From positions 2,232,001-2,296,000 of the forward strand of contig NZ_JBEPLU010000001.1 of NCBI RefSeq assembly GCF_040545335.1: a stretch of DNA of 64,000 bases, given 5' to 3'. A model generated the notes under the pieces. That model had not been told where the DNA came from. It worked only from the letters and a program-made list of their open reading frames with translations, and did not search any database. This document shows, piece after piece, positions 25,092 through 33,963 of the stretch (position 1 is its first letter; each line of letters starts with the position of its first letter). Made by a program: the position numbers and the translations under genes. The stretch comes from Phenylobacterium koreense. Its GTDB lineage: Bacteria > Pseudomonadota > Alphaproteobacteria > Caulobacterales > Caulobacteraceae.

Positions 25092-26819
25092 ATGAAGATT
25101 TTCAATCCGCTTGCGGATCTCCCCGACAACCCTCTCACCCGAGCAATCAAAGAGGGCTACACGCCGCTGGCCTATGCTGGGCTGTTCAGTCTGGTTTCGA
25201 ACCTGCTGTACATGGCTTTGCCTATCTTCACCTTCCAGATCTACGGACGGGTGATGAGCAGCTACAGCGTGCCGACCCTGCTGGTCCTCACCTTCATGGT
25301 GCTGCTGGCCTTCGTGATCTCGGGCCTTGTGGACGACTTCCGGGCCAAGGTGCTGATCAACTACGGTTTGGTCATGGACCAGCGGGTCTCGGGACGTGTC
25401 TTCTCGGCGCTGTTCGACACCGTCATCCGCAGCAATCCGTCGGCGCGCTCCCAGGCGCTGCGCGACCTCGACGCCTTCCGCCAGATGCTGACCGGCCAGA
25501 CCTTCGGGGTGGTGTTCGACCTGCCCTGGATGCCCGTCTTCATGATCGTGCTGTTCATCATCGACCCGATCATCGGACTGGTGACCTTGCTCGGCGCGGG
25601 CTTGCTCTTTCTCGTCGCCCTCATTCAGGACCGCGCGACGCGGCCGGCCCTGAAGGAAGCCAATGATGCGGCGCTGCGCAGCTACGGTTTCACCGACGCG
25701 GCGCTCCGCAACGGCGAGGTGGTCCGCGCCATGGGCATGGTCGAGCCGCTCGGCGCGCGCTGGGCGGGCTTCCGGGCCATCACCATGGAGCGCAGCGCCG
25801 CCGCCAGCGAACGGGCGAGCGTACTCAGCAACGTCAGCAAGTTCACCCGCCAGGCGATCCAGGTCCTGATCATCGCCATCGGCGCCTACCTGGTCGTGAA
25901 GGGCAAGATCCACTCCGGCCTGCTGTTTGCGAACATGATCCTTGCGGCCCGGGCGCTCCAGCCGATCGAGCGGCTGGTAGGGTCTTGGGACGGCCTGACC
26001 AACGGTTATCGCGCCTTCGAGCGCCTGAACGCGCTTTTCGCCGACTACAAGCCTTCCAAGCCGGCCACTAGCCTTCCCAAACCGCTGGGCCAGCTCTCGG
26101 TGGAGGGGGTGAACTTCGCCCCGGTCGGCGCGACGCGTTTTGTGCTCCAGGGCCTGAGCTTCAAGATCGAGCCGGGGGAGATGCTGGGCGTGATCGGCCC
26201 GTCCGGCGCGGGCAAGTCGTCGCTCGCCCGCCTGATGGTGGGTATCTGGCAGCCCAACACCGGCCATGTCCGGCTGGACGGCGCGGATGTCTATTCCTGG
26301 GACCGTACGGAGTTCGGCAAGCATGTCGGCTACCTGCCCCAGGACACCGAGCTGTTCACCGGCACCATCAGGGACAACATCGCCCGCTTCCGGCCCGACG
26401 TGGACGACGAGCAGGTTGTGCGGGCCGCGCAGGTGGCCGGAGTTCACCAACTGATCCTGCGGCTGCCGAACGGCTACGACACCGACCTTGGCGAAACCGG
26501 CCATGTGCTCTCGGCCGGCCAGCGCCAGCGCGTCGGTCTGGCGCGCGCCTTGCTGGGCCAGCCGCGGCTGATCGTGCTGGACGAGCCTAATGCGGCGCTG
26601 GACGCCGAGGGCGAGGAGGCGCTGGTCAAGGCCCTGGACGCCCTCAAGGCCGGCGGCTCGACCATCGTCATCGTCTCGCACAAGCCGAGTGTGTTCCGTT
26701 CGGCCGACAAGATGCTGATGCTGCGGGACGGCCGTATCGAGATGTTCGGCCCCCGTGACCAGGTAATGGCGAGGGTGGTGCAGCCCGCCGCACCGCGTGT
26801 GATTGAGGCCGGCCGATGA
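25092..26819 (+). CDS. Type I secretion system ABC permease/ATPase (RsaD/PrtD-like)
   Basis: Protein of 575 residues. Residues ~20-310 are the six-helix ABC exporter membrane domain (with VVFDLPWMPVF typical of PrtD/RsaD types), and the rest is the nucleotide-binding domain: Walker A GPSGAGKSS at 369-377, signature LSAGQRQR at 473-480 and Walker B IVLDEP with the following LDAEGE. It lacks the N-terminal peptidase domain of bacteriocin exporters. It powers one-step secretion through an inner-membrane/outer-membrane channel. ATG 25092 gives the family-typical length. It overlaps the membrane-fusion protein gene (ATGA), and the presumed cargo, an RTX protein, follows at 28405; the TolC-like outer-membrane partner is not in the window. 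Confidence 0.92.
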   Translation: MKIFNPLADLPDNPLTRAIKEGYTPLAYAGLFSLVSNLLYMALPIFTFQIYGRVMSSYSVPTLLVLTFMVLLAFVISGLVDDFRAKVLINYGLVMDQRVSGRVFSALFDTVIRSNPSARSQALRDLDAFRQMLTGQTFGVVFDLPWMPVFMIVLFIIDPIIGLVTLLGAGLLFLVALIQDRATRPALKEANDAALRSYGFTDAALRNGEVVRAMGMVEPLGARWAGFRAITMERSAAASERASVLSNVSKFTRQAIQVLIIAIGAYLVVKGKIHSGLLFANMILAARALQPIERLVGSWDGLTNGYRAFERLNALFADYKPSKPATSLPKPLGQLSVEGVNFAPVGATRFVLQGLSFKIEPGEMLGVIGPSGAGKSSLARLMVGIWQPNTGHVRLDGADVYSWDRTEFGKHVGYLPQDTELFTGTIRDNIARFRPDVDDEQVVRAAQVAGVHQLILRLPNGYDTDLGETGHVLSAGQRQRVGLARALLGQPRLIVLDEPNAALDAEGEEALVKALDALKAGGSTIVIVSHKPSVFRSADKMLMLRDGRIEMFGPRDQVMARVVQPAAPRVIEAGR

Positions 26820-28186
26820 AAATGGACTTCAACGCGCCCAAGCCCTACGTGCCGCCGTCATTCGGCGACAAGGACCTCGCGCCGCTGGACCCGGTGCTGG
26901 AGCAGCGCCTGAAGCGGCCGATCCGCCAAGGCGCGATCGTCGTCGGCGTGTTCGTCGTGGGTCTGACGCTTTTCTCTGCGATCGCGAAGATCGACAGCGC
27001 AGTGGTGGCGCCCGGTACGGTTCGCGTCGAGGACAACCGCAAGACGATTCGCCACCGCGAAGGCGGTACGGTGAAGGAGATTCTGGTCAAGGAAGGCCAG
27101 CACGTCCGCCAGAATCAGGTGCTGCTGACTTTCGACGAGATCCAGCCCAAGGCCAGCACCGACGTTCTGCAGAACCAGTACGACTCGCTGCTCGCCCAAT
27201 CGACCCGCTTCCAGGCGGAGGTGAGCGGCCAGACGGCCATGGCCTTCCCGCAGGACCTGACCTCCCGCACCACCGATCCCCGCGTCGCCGGGATCATCCG
27301 CGACCAGGAGTTGCTGTTCACCTCGCGACTGCAGTTCTTCGAAACCCAGAGCGCGGTGCTCAGCCAGAAGCTGCAGCAACTGGAGACGCAGATCGGCGGC
27401 GTCCAGGTGCAGGTCGACTCGGTCAACGAACAGACCAAGTTGATCAAGGAGGAGCTGGCCGGCTTCCAGACCCTCTACGAGAAGGGATACGCGCCCAAGA
27501 CGCGGATCCTGGCCTATCAGCGGACTCTGGCCGATCTAGGGGGGCGCAAGGGCTCGCTGGTCGCCGAGATGACGCGGCTGCGCGAGCAGATGGGTGAGAC
27601 CCGCCTGCAGATCACCAACCTGAAGGAGCAGCGGATCAGCCAGGCGGCCGAGGGCCTGCGCCAGATGCAGACTGGGCTGGCCGAGGTCACGCCGAAGCTC
27701 ACCGCCGCGACTCAGACCCTACGCGCGGCGACGGTGCGCTCTCCCGCCGATGGCTATGTGCTTGACCTGACGCAGTTCACGGTCGGCGGCGTCGTCGGCC
27801 CTGGCGAGCGACTCATGAGCGTGGTTCCGGCGGACGCGCCGCTCCTCGTGACCGCTCGAATCAAGCCCCAGGACATCGATGTCGTGAAGGAAGGCATGGG
27901 GGCGCGCGTGCGCCTATCGGCCTTCAACGCCCGCCGTACGCCGCCCGTCGACGCCACGGTTGTCACGGTGTCGGCCGACCAGCTGGTCGACGAAAAGACT
28001 GGCGAAGGCTACTTCCGCGCCGACCTCCGCATCCCACCCCAAGAGCTGACCAAGTTGCCGAAAGGCGACAAGCTTAGCCCTGGCATGCCGGCCGAAGCGA
28101 TGATCGTGACGGGGAACCGATCGATCCTCTCCTACATTGTCAGTCCGCTTACGGACACCATTCGCGACGCCCTGCGGGAGGACTGA
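26816..28186 (+). CDS. Type I secretion membrane-fusion (HlyD family) protein, RsaE/PrtE-like
   Basis: Protein of 456 residues. A single transmembrane helix at about 40-58 (IVVGVFVVGLTLFSAIA) is followed by a lipoyl/barrel half (GTVRVEDNRKTIRHREGGTV, a hallmark of PrtE/HlyD proteins), a long coiled-coil hairpin (about 115-300) and the returning half (AATVRSPADGYVLDL). It bridges the inner-membrane ABC protein to the outer-membrane channel. It overlaps the ABC gene by four bases and precedes the RTX gene by 218 bases. Confidence 0.92.
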   Translation: MKMDFNAPKPYVPPSFGDKDLAPLDPVLEQRLKRPIRQGAIVVGVFVVGLTLFSAIAKIDSAVVAPGTVRVEDNRKTIRHREGGTVKEILVKEGQHVRQNQVLLTFDEIQPKASTDVLQNQYDSLLAQSTRFQAEVSGQTAMAFPQDLTSRTTDPRVAGIIRDQELLFTSRLQFFETQSAVLSQKLQQLETQIGGVQVQVDSVNEQTKLIKEELAGFQTLYEKGYAPKTRILAYQRTLADLGGRKGSLVAEMTRLREQMGETRLQITNLKEQRISQAAEGLRQMQTGLAEVTPKLTAATQTLRAATVRSPADGYVLDLTQFTVGGVVGPGERLMSVVPADAPLLVTARIKPQDIDVVKEGMGARVRLSAFNARRTPPVDATVVTVSADQLVDEKTGEGYFRADLRIPPQELTKLPKGDKLSPGMPAEAMIVTGNRSILSYIVSPLTDTIRDALRED

Positions 28187-28208
28187 CGCGTTAATAAAAG
28201 GTGTGCGC

Positions 28209-28232
28209 AAAACCCGGCGTACGGGGGGTTTT
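28209..28232 (+). terminator. Possible weak terminator/attenuator between secretion and RTX genes
   Basis: AAAACCC (28209-28215) pairs with GGGTTTT (28226-28232), a 7-bp stem beginning 23 bases after the membrane-fusion gene stop. It could separate the pump transcript from the highly expressed RTX transcript. The T run is short, so termination would be partial at best. Confidence 0.35.
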
Positions 28233-28404
28233 CACCCGTTTTTGGTGTTGCGCATCAACCTCGCTTCCGATACGTCTTCCTCGGGCTCGTTTAACCTTCG
28301 CCGCAGCCATACTGTGTCGAAGGACAGGACCGCTGGGACCGCTCCATTGGGAAAATGGTGGCCAGCCGTTTCGGGGGTCCATGTGACACAGACTGGAGAG
28401 AAGC

Positions 28405-30228
28405 ATGGCTATTTACTTCTTCGAGACGATCACCGCGGAGCAGGCGCTGGCCTTCCCGGCGGTCGCCGGTGATCAACTCACCTTCACGACCGCAGGGGCC
28501 ACGGCCACTGCGGTGACCACCACCATCAACCCCGCGACGGCGACCTCGCCGCAAACCGTCTCGATGACCTTCGCTGGTCGCACGGTGGTGTTCAGCTCGG
28601 CCATCCTGGGCAACCAGGATATCGTCCTTCCGGACGGCTCGAAGCTCTTCGTTGGCACGGCGGGCGACGATGCGGGCATCGTCGGCAGCGACGTCGCTGA
28701 CGTGCTGCTCGGCAACGGCGGTGCGGACACCCTCGACGGCGGCAAGGGCAACGACTCGCTGCACGGCAACCAGGGCGCCGATTCGCTGACCGGCGGCGAC
28801 GGCAACGACACCCTGCTCGGCGGCCAGCAAGCCGACACCATCAGCGATGTTGGCGGCGCCAACTACATCCATGGCAACATGGACAACGACAGCATCACCG
28901 CCGGTTCGAGCGCTGACCTCATCTATGGTGGTCAGGGTAACGACACCATTATTGCCGGCATCGGCAACGACACGGTCTACGCCGATAAGGACAACGACAG
29001 CATCACCGCCGGCTCGGGCAACGACGTGCTGTTCGGCGGCGCCGGCACCGACTCCATCACCGGCGACGATGGCAACGACAACATCGATGGCGGTGAAGGA
29101 AACGACAGCGTCACCGGCGGTGCTGGCAACGACACCCTGATCGGCGGCGAAGACACTGGCGCCGATACGCTGATCGGCGGCGCTGGCAACAACTGGATCC
29201 ACGGCAACCAAGGCAATGACTCCCTGACCGGCGATACCGGCAACGACACCATCTACGGTGGTCAAGGCGACGACACCATCACCGCCAGCGACGGCGTCAA
29301 CTGGGTCCATGCCAACATGGACAATGACAGCGTCACCACCGGCGCTGGTGCGGACACGGTCTATGGCGGCCAAGGTGATGACACCATTGCTGCCGGCGAC
29401 GGCGCGAACTGGGTGTCCGGCGATCTCGGCAACGACGACATCACCACCACTGGCACGAGCGCCAATACGGTCTACGGCGGTGAAGGCAACGACACCGTGA
29501 CTGCTGGCGACGGCGACAACTACATCGACGGCGGCGCTGGTTCCGACACCCTGACGACCGGCGCGGGCGATGACACCATCTACGGCGGTGCGCAGTCCGA
29601 CACGATCGACGCCGGCGACGGTGATAACTTCGTTGATGGTGGCGACGGCAACGACAACATCACTGTCGGCGCTGACGACAACCAAGTCGTGGGCGGCGCT
29701 GGTGACGACACCATCGTGGCTGGGGCCGGCAACAACGAGATCAGCGGTGACGCCGGTAACGACAACATCACGGCGAGCAGCGCGGCCACGAACTCGGCTA
29801 CGATTTCGGGTGGTGACGGCAACGACACCGTGACCGGTGGCGACGGCGCTGACGTGCTGACCGGCGGCCAAGGCAACGACGTCCTGACCGGCGGTCTGGG
29901 TCAAGACACCCTGACCGGTGGCCTGGGCGACGACACCTTCTTCTTCGCCCCTGGCGACAGCAGCGCGGTGGCTGGCGATCTGGATCAGATCCACTTCTGG
30001 GAAGCTGGGGACACGATCGAGGTGGGTGTTGGCGCTGGCGCCATCTACACCGAACTGACGGCGGCGGACTACGATACCGCGGCTGCTCAGGCGACCACTC
30101 TGCTCGGCGCCGGCACCGACGTCGTCGCGGCCCAGGTCGGCGGTGACGTGGTGGTGTTCTACGGCGCTGATGCGGTGGTCCTGGTTGGGGCCAACCTGAG
30201 CGCTGTCGACGGCAGCAACTTCGCCTAA
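28405..30228 (+). CDS. RTX calcium-binding surface protein, likely S-layer-like
   Basis: Protein of 607 residues, acidic and lacking a signal peptide. Residues ~1-85 are a Thr/Ala-rich beta region; from ~88 to ~515 the chain is a nearly unbroken array of GGxGxDxUx nonapeptides (e.g. GGDGNDTLL, GGQGDDTIT) that bind calcium as a beta-roll; the last ~85 residues (after GDDTFFFAPGD) are a C-terminal region of the kind that carries type I secretion signals. The repeats between about 263 and 444 have an extra 36-residue period. Immediately behind RsaD/RsaE-type pump genes, it is presumably their cargo. RsaA-like S-layer identity is likely but the N-terminus does not match what I remember of RsaA; an adhesin or biofilm RTX protein is the alternative. 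GGAGAG precedes the ATG. Confidence 0.88.
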   Translation: MAIYFFETITAEQALAFPAVAGDQLTFTTAGATATAVTTTINPATATSPQTVSMTFAGRTVVFSSAILGNQDIVLPDGSKLFVGTAGDDAGIVGSDVADVLLGNGGADTLDGGKGNDSLHGNQGADSLTGGDGNDTLLGGQQADTISDVGGANYIHGNMDNDSITAGSSADLIYGGQGNDTIIAGIGNDTVYADKDNDSITAGSGNDVLFGGAGTDSITGDDGNDNIDGGEGNDSVTGGAGNDTLIGGEDTGADTLIGGAGNNWIHGNQGNDSLTGDTGNDTIYGGQGDDTITASDGVNWVHANMDNDSVTTGAGADTVYGGQGDDTIAAGDGANWVSGDLGNDDITTTGTSANTVYGGEGNDTVTAGDGDNYIDGGAGSDTLTTGAGDDTIYGGAQSDTIDAGDGDNFVDGGDGNDNITVGADDNQVVGGAGDDTIVAGAGNNEISGDAGNDNITASSAATNSATISGGDGNDTVTGGDGADVLTGGQGNDVLTGGLGQDTLTGGLGDDTFFFAPGDSSAVAGDLDQIHFWEAGDTIEVGVGAGAIYTELTAADYDTAAAQATTLLGAGTDVVAAQVGGDVVVFYGADAVVLVGANLSAVDGSNFA

Positions 30229-30250
30229 GCCCTAGAAGGCTCTAGGTGAG

Positions 30251-30280
30251 AAAGGGCCGCCCATCGGGCGGCCCTTTTTT
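30251..30280 (+). terminator. Strong rho-independent terminator after the RTX gene
   Basis: AAAGGGCCGCCC (30251-30262) pairs perfectly with GGGCGGCCCTTT (30266-30277) around a 3-base apex, and the stem runs into six T residues (30275-30280). It lies 23 bases after the RTX stop and fits a heavily transcribed gene. Confidence 0.9.
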
Positions 30281-30428
30281 CATGTCTGGACGGAACGCTG
30301 CGAAAATCTTCTGACTAGGCCCGCGGCGTCTATCGCGTAGATCCGAGGCCGGCTGTTGCATACCAATGACTTGCCTCGCGAGGACGAGCTTGATCACCGC
30401 CAAAGCGGTTCGGCCGAGGCGTCAATCA

Positions 30429-30449
30429 AGCGCCCTATTTTTGGGCGCT
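30429..30449. other. Hairpin between RTX and sulfotransferase genes
   Basis: AGCGCCC (30429-30435) and GGGCGCT (30443-30449) form a 7-bp stem with a TATTTTT loop. It lies 42 bases beyond the end of the minus-strand sulfotransferase gene. There is no T run after the stem on either strand, so terminator function is doubtful. Confidence 0.3.
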
Positions 30450-30490
30450 GCTGACCCCGCACCTTGGCCGCTTAGGGGGATTGCCGGGCC

Positions 30491-31216
30491 CTACGGCGCG
30501 GCCGCCAGCTCTCGAAGTCGCGCTTGGTCATCAGCGTAGAGATTCTTCAAGAACGCTCGATCCGACGCCGGGATCTCTCGCTCGCCATGCACCCCAACAT
30601 GGACCTCGCGGTGTTCAACAGCGCCCCGCGCTCGCGCGCCGACGAATGCGGCGACTCGGGCCAGACTTTCCGTAGGCGTGCTTCGCAGATCATCCGCATT
30701 GATGATCAGTACCTGATCTCGCCCGAATAAGCCGAGCGCCCTCTCCATCTGCTCGGCATAAAACCCTCGCTCCACGTACGAGAACTCGCGGTGAACGCCC
30801 CAGGGCTCTGCCTCGAACAGGCGCTGTCGGCCCTCACGGATGCACCATGAGAACGGGTGGGGTTCCACGCCCCGCGACGTCTCCATGCGCCAATGCGACC
30901 AGGCGCGCTCGACGGGATCGCGCAGCATGATGATGAGCTTGATCTGCGGGTTGTAGGCGGCGATCCGCTCCAGGGCGTTTGGCCAATAGATGTAGATCGG
31001 CGTGGCTTCGCCGCGGATGGCTGGTCGCGACCAGTCGAACTGCGCGTGGTAGGCGGCATAGTCCGGGTTCCGCCAATCGATGGTCTCATCGTCGAAGAAG
31101 TGCACCTCCTTCGTTTTCGGCAGCGCGTAGGCCGGATCGTCGGACAGGTAATCGAAGAGGGCTGTCGTTCCGGCCTTCTGAACGCCGGCGATGATGAAAT
31201 CGATCTTGTCGGTCAT
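30491..31216 (-). CDS. Sulfotransferase
   Basis: Protein of 241 residues. It opens DFIIAGVQKAGTTALFDYLS, the PAPS 5'-phosphosulfate loop (K and TT), and has the 3'-phosphate motif IIMLRDPVERAWSHWRME at about residue 95. This is the heparan/carbohydrate sulfotransferase fold, using PAPS to sulfate a glycan hydroxyl. It is convergent with the RTX gene and divergent from the CDP-sugar operon, so a surface polysaccharide or glycoprotein is the probable acceptor. The C-terminus (ASDRAFLKNLYADDQARLRE) is the usual last helix. Confidence 0.88.
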   Translation of the reverse strand: MTDKIDFIIAGVQKAGTTALFDYLSDDPAYALPKTKEVHFFDDETIDWRNPDYAAYHAQFDWSRPAIRGEATPIYIYWPNALERIAAYNPQIKLIIMLRDPVERAWSHWRMETSRGVEPHPFSWCIREGRQRLFEAEPWGVHREFSYVERGFYAEQMERALGLFGRDQVLIINADDLRSTPTESLARVAAFVGARARGAVEHREVHVGVHGEREIPASDRAFLKNLYADDQARLRELAAAP

Positions 31217-31361
31217 CTGTATCGCTTGCCTCCAAATGTTCGGCGCCGCAACGGCTCGGAACCCTTGGATACGGCTTCATCCGCCCCGCGACACGCGATA
31301 ATAGAAGCGCAACAATGTCGGCTGGGCGGGGCGCCCGGTTGTCCACCAGGGGTAATGCAGC

Positions 31362-32129
31362 TTGATCACCACCATCGACGAAGAGCGCGGCGAGGTCATC
31401 GTTCGGAACGGTGATCACGAGGTCCGTCACAGTCTGGCCAGCGCCGAGGGCTTCGCCGCCGCTTCCAAGGCCTGGCTGCGGGCGACCTGGGATTCCAAGT
31501 ACGTTTATTCGTTCGCGTGGATGGGCCGGCCGATCATTCAGTTGCCTGAGGACATGGTTCGGCTTCAGGAGGTCATCTACGCGCTTCAGCCCGACGTCCT
31601 CGTCGAGACCGGCGTCGCCCACGGCGGCTCGCTGATCTTCTATGCGTCCTTGTTCGAGGCGATGGGCAAGGGCCGCGTGATCGGCGTCGATATCGAGATC
31701 CGCCCGCACAATCGCACGGCCATCGAAGCCCATCCTATGAAGAAGCGGATCGACCTGATCGAAGGCTCGTCCACCGACGCGGCCGTCCTCGACCAGGTCA
31801 GGGCGCTCATTCGGCCGGGTGAAAAGGTTCTGGTCGTGCTGGACTCCAATCACACCCGCGACCACGTTCTGGCCGAACTGAAAGCCTATGGCGAATTGGT
31901 GCCGGTCGGCTCCTATGTCGTGGCGACCGACGGCATCATGGCGCAGGTCAGGGGTGGCCCGCGGACCGCGGACGACTGGGATTGGAACAATCCGCAGCGC
32001 GCCGTGCATGACTTCGTGGCCGAGGATAAGCGCTTCATCGTCGAAGAACCCGCTTTCCCGTTCAACGAGGGTGTCGTCGCCGAGCGGGTGACCTACTGGC
32101 CTGACGCCTTCGTCAAGCGGATCGCCTGA
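31362..32129 (+). CDS. CmcI/rhamnosyl O-methyltransferase-family protein
   Basis: Protein of 255 residues with DVLVETGVAHGGSLIFYASL (SAM-binding loop), VIGVDIEIRPHNR, KVLVVLDSNHTRDHVLAEL and YVVATDGIM, the signature of the cephalosporin hydroxylase (CmcI) family, which are class I SAM-dependent methyltransferases common in polysaccharide loci. It probably O-methylates a sugar. The start is TTG 31362 with AGGGG upstream, matching the family N-terminus (xITTIDE). It leads the operon through 37037, two bases before rfbF. Confidence 0.8.
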   Translation: MITTIDEERGEVIVRNGDHEVRHSLASAEGFAAASKAWLRATWDSKYVYSFAWMGRPIIQLPEDMVRLQEVIYALQPDVLVETGVAHGGSLIFYASLFEAMGKGRVIGVDIEIRPHNRTAIEAHPMKKRIDLIEGSSTDAAVLDQVRALIRPGEKVLVVLDSNHTRDHVLAELKAYGELVPVGSYVVATDGIMAQVRGGPRTADDWDWNNPQRAVHDFVAEDKRFIVEEPAFPFNEGVVAERVTYWPDAFVKRIA

Positions 32130-32131
32130 GC

Positions 32132-32905
32132 ATGAAGGTCGTCCTGCTGGCCGGGGGGCTCGGCACACGCATCTCGGAGGAGAGCCACCTCCGGCCCAAG
32201 CCCATGATCGAGATCGGCGGTCGGCCGATCCTATGGCACATCATGAAGCTGTACTCCCACTACGGCTTCAACGACTTCATCGTCTGCCTCGGCTACAAGG
32301 GCTATGTGGTGAAGGAGTATTTCGCCAACTACGTTCTTCATAACGCTGACCTGACTGTGGACTTGGCCAAGGGCGGGATCGAGTACCACGCGACCAATCA
32401 TGAGCCTTGGCGGGTGACACTGGTCGACACAGGCGCCGACACCATGACCGGCGGCCGGCTGAAGCGCGTGGCGCCTTACCTGGAGCCCGGAGAGCCTTTC
32501 TTCCTGACCTATGGCGACGGGGTGGCCGATATCGACATCGGCGCATTGCTGGCCTTCCACAAGGCGCATGGCAAACAGGCGACGGTAAGCGCGGTGTCAC
32601 CGCCCGGCCGCTTCGGCGCCCTCGAAATCGTCGAAGGGGCCGTGCAGCGGTTTATCGAAAAGCCACCCGGGGACAACGGCCTGATCAACGGCGGCTTCTT
32701 CGTCCTGCAGCCGGAAGTCATCGACCGCATCGAGAATGACTCCACGGTCTGGGAACTCGAGCCGCTTGAAGGCCTGGCTCGTGAGGGTGAATTGATGGCC
32801 CGGCCGCACGAGGGATTCTGGGCGGCCATGGACACCCTGCGCGACAAGAACACACTCGAAGCGCTGTGGGCATCCGGCAAGGCGCCCTGGCGGCTGTGGA
32901 AATGA
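32132..32905 (+). CDS. rfbF: Glucose-1-phosphate cytidylyltransferase
   Basis: Protein of 257 residues starting VVLLAGGLGTRISEESHLRP followed by KPMIEIGGRPIL, the nucleotidyltransferase signature; the SEES variant and HIMKLYSHYGFNDFIVCLGYKG are characteristic of RfbF, which makes CDP-glucose from CTP and glucose-1-phosphate. Later GDGVADIDI supplies metal ligands. Length and the adjacent rfbG agree. The stop overlaps the rfbG ATG (ATGA). Confidence 0.95.
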   Translation: MKVVLLAGGLGTRISEESHLRPKPMIEIGGRPILWHIMKLYSHYGFNDFIVCLGYKGYVVKEYFANYVLHNADLTVDLAKGGIEYHATNHEPWRVTLVDTGADTMTGGRLKRVAPYLEPGEPFFLTYGDGVADIDIGALLAFHKAHGKQATVSAVSPPGRFGALEIVEGAVQRFIEKPPGDNGLINGGFFVLQPEVIDRIENDSTVWELEPLEGLAREGELMARPHEGFWAAMDTLRDKNTLEALWASGKAPWRLWK

Positions 32906-33963
32906 CCAGGCCAAGCGCGGCCTTCTGGTCGGGTAAGCGCGTCCTCCTGACTGGCCATACGGGCTTCAAGGGCTCATGGGCGGCAATCTGGCTGGTAGCG
33001 CTCGGCGCGGAGGTGACTGGCCTTGCCCTGCCGCCGGACCAGCAGCCGGCGCTCTTCGAAGACGCTCGGATCGACGATCTGGTCGATTCGCATTTCGTGG
33101 ACCTGCGCGACCAAGAGGCGGTCGAGCGGTTGGTGCGTTCAAGGCCGTTCGATCTCGTGCTGCACATGGCGGCCCAGCCGATCGTCAGAACCTCGATCGA
33201 GGATCCCGTCGGAACGTTCGCGGCCAACATCATGGGCACGGCGCATCTGCTGCAGGCGCTGCGCAGCCAGCCCGATCTTGCCGCGGCGCTCGTCATCACT
33301 TCGGACAAGGTCTACGCGAACAACGAGGAAGGCCGGGCCTTCCGCGAGGCCGACGCGCTGGGAGGGAAGGATCCCTATTCCGCCTCAAAGGCCGCCGCGG
33401 AGATTGTCACCCAGAGCTTCGCGCGCAGCTTCTTCAACAAGGCGGGCGTGCCGGTGGGGACGGCGCGGGGCGGCAATGTGATCGGCGGCGGCGATTTCTC
33501 CCGCGATCGCTTGGTCGCCGACATCGTGCGCGCGGCCAGGACCCAGAGCCAGACGGTGTTGCGCCATCCCGAGGCGACCCGGCCCTGGCAACACGTGCTG
33601 GACTGCGTGGCTGGCTACCTGGTCTATCTCGAGCGCTTGGCAAGCGATCCTGCCGCTCCGCGCGCGCTGAATTTCGGCCCGCGCCCTGGCGGCGCCGAAG
33701 TCACCGTCGGAGAACTTGCAACGCGAGCGACCCAGGCGTTGGGAGCACAGCCATGGCGGCATGAGCCCGACCCGAATTCGATCGAGGCACGCGCGCTGGG
33801 CATCGACGCCAGCCTTGCCCGCCAGGTCCTCGGCTTCGAAAGTCGGCTCGACGCGCCCACGGCGGTCGACTGGACCATGGACTGGTACCGCGGCCAGGCG
33901 GAGGGGGGCGACGCGCTGTCCCTCGTCCGCGATCAGATTTCCCGCTACGAAGGCCTTCGATGA
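32902..33963 (+). CDS. rfbG: CDP-glucose 4,6-dehydratase
   Basis: Protein of 353 residues. The Rossmann turn is VLLTGHTGFKGSW, then ITSDKVYAN, and the catalytic Tyr-x3-Lys in DPYSASKAAAEI; RGGNVIGGGDFSRDRLVADI is typical of RfbG. It is a short-chain dehydrogenase-fold enzyme that converts CDP-glucose to CDP-4-keto-6-deoxyglucose with a bound NAD. ATG 32902 overlaps the rfbF stop, and the gene's own stop overlaps the methyltransferase ATG. Confidence 0.95.
   Translation: MTRPSAAFWSGKRVLLTGHTGFKGSWAAIWLVALGAEVTGLALPPDQQPALFEDARIDDLVDSHFVDLRDQEAVERLVRSRPFDLVLHMAAQPIVRTSIEDPVGTFAANIMGTAHLLQALRSQPDLAAALVITSDKVYANNEEGRAFREADALGGKDPYSASKAAAEIVTQSFARSFFNKAGVPVGTARGGNVIGGGDFSRDRLVADIVRAARTQSQTVLRHPEATRPWQHVLDCVAGYLVYLERLASDPAAPRALNFGPRPGGAEVTVGELATRATQALGAQPWRHEPDPNSIEARALGIDASLARQVLGFESRLDAPTAVDWTMDWYRGQAEGGDALSLVRDQISRYEGLR

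Noticed and set aside
25053..26681. 542-codon open frame antisense to the type I secretion ABC gene
   Set aside because: Highly charged, motif-free product typical of high-GC shadow frames; the sense strand has all ABC motifs.
29191..29745. Regular ~108-base DNA periodicity that could suggest a CRISPR or tandem-repeat array
   Set aside because: The repeats are coding RTX units with silent variation, not identical repeats with unique spacers.
28291..29994. 567-codon open frame antisense to the RTX gene
   Set aside because: It is the mirror of the Gly/Asp-rich repeats, giving a Val/Ala-rich low-complexity product with no domain or ribosome binding site; the plus strand is clearly the RTX gene.
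30251..30490. Possible small RNA between the RTX and sulfotransferase genes
   Set aside because: Only the RTX terminator and one hairpin without a T run are present; no promoter-like element supports a separate transcript.
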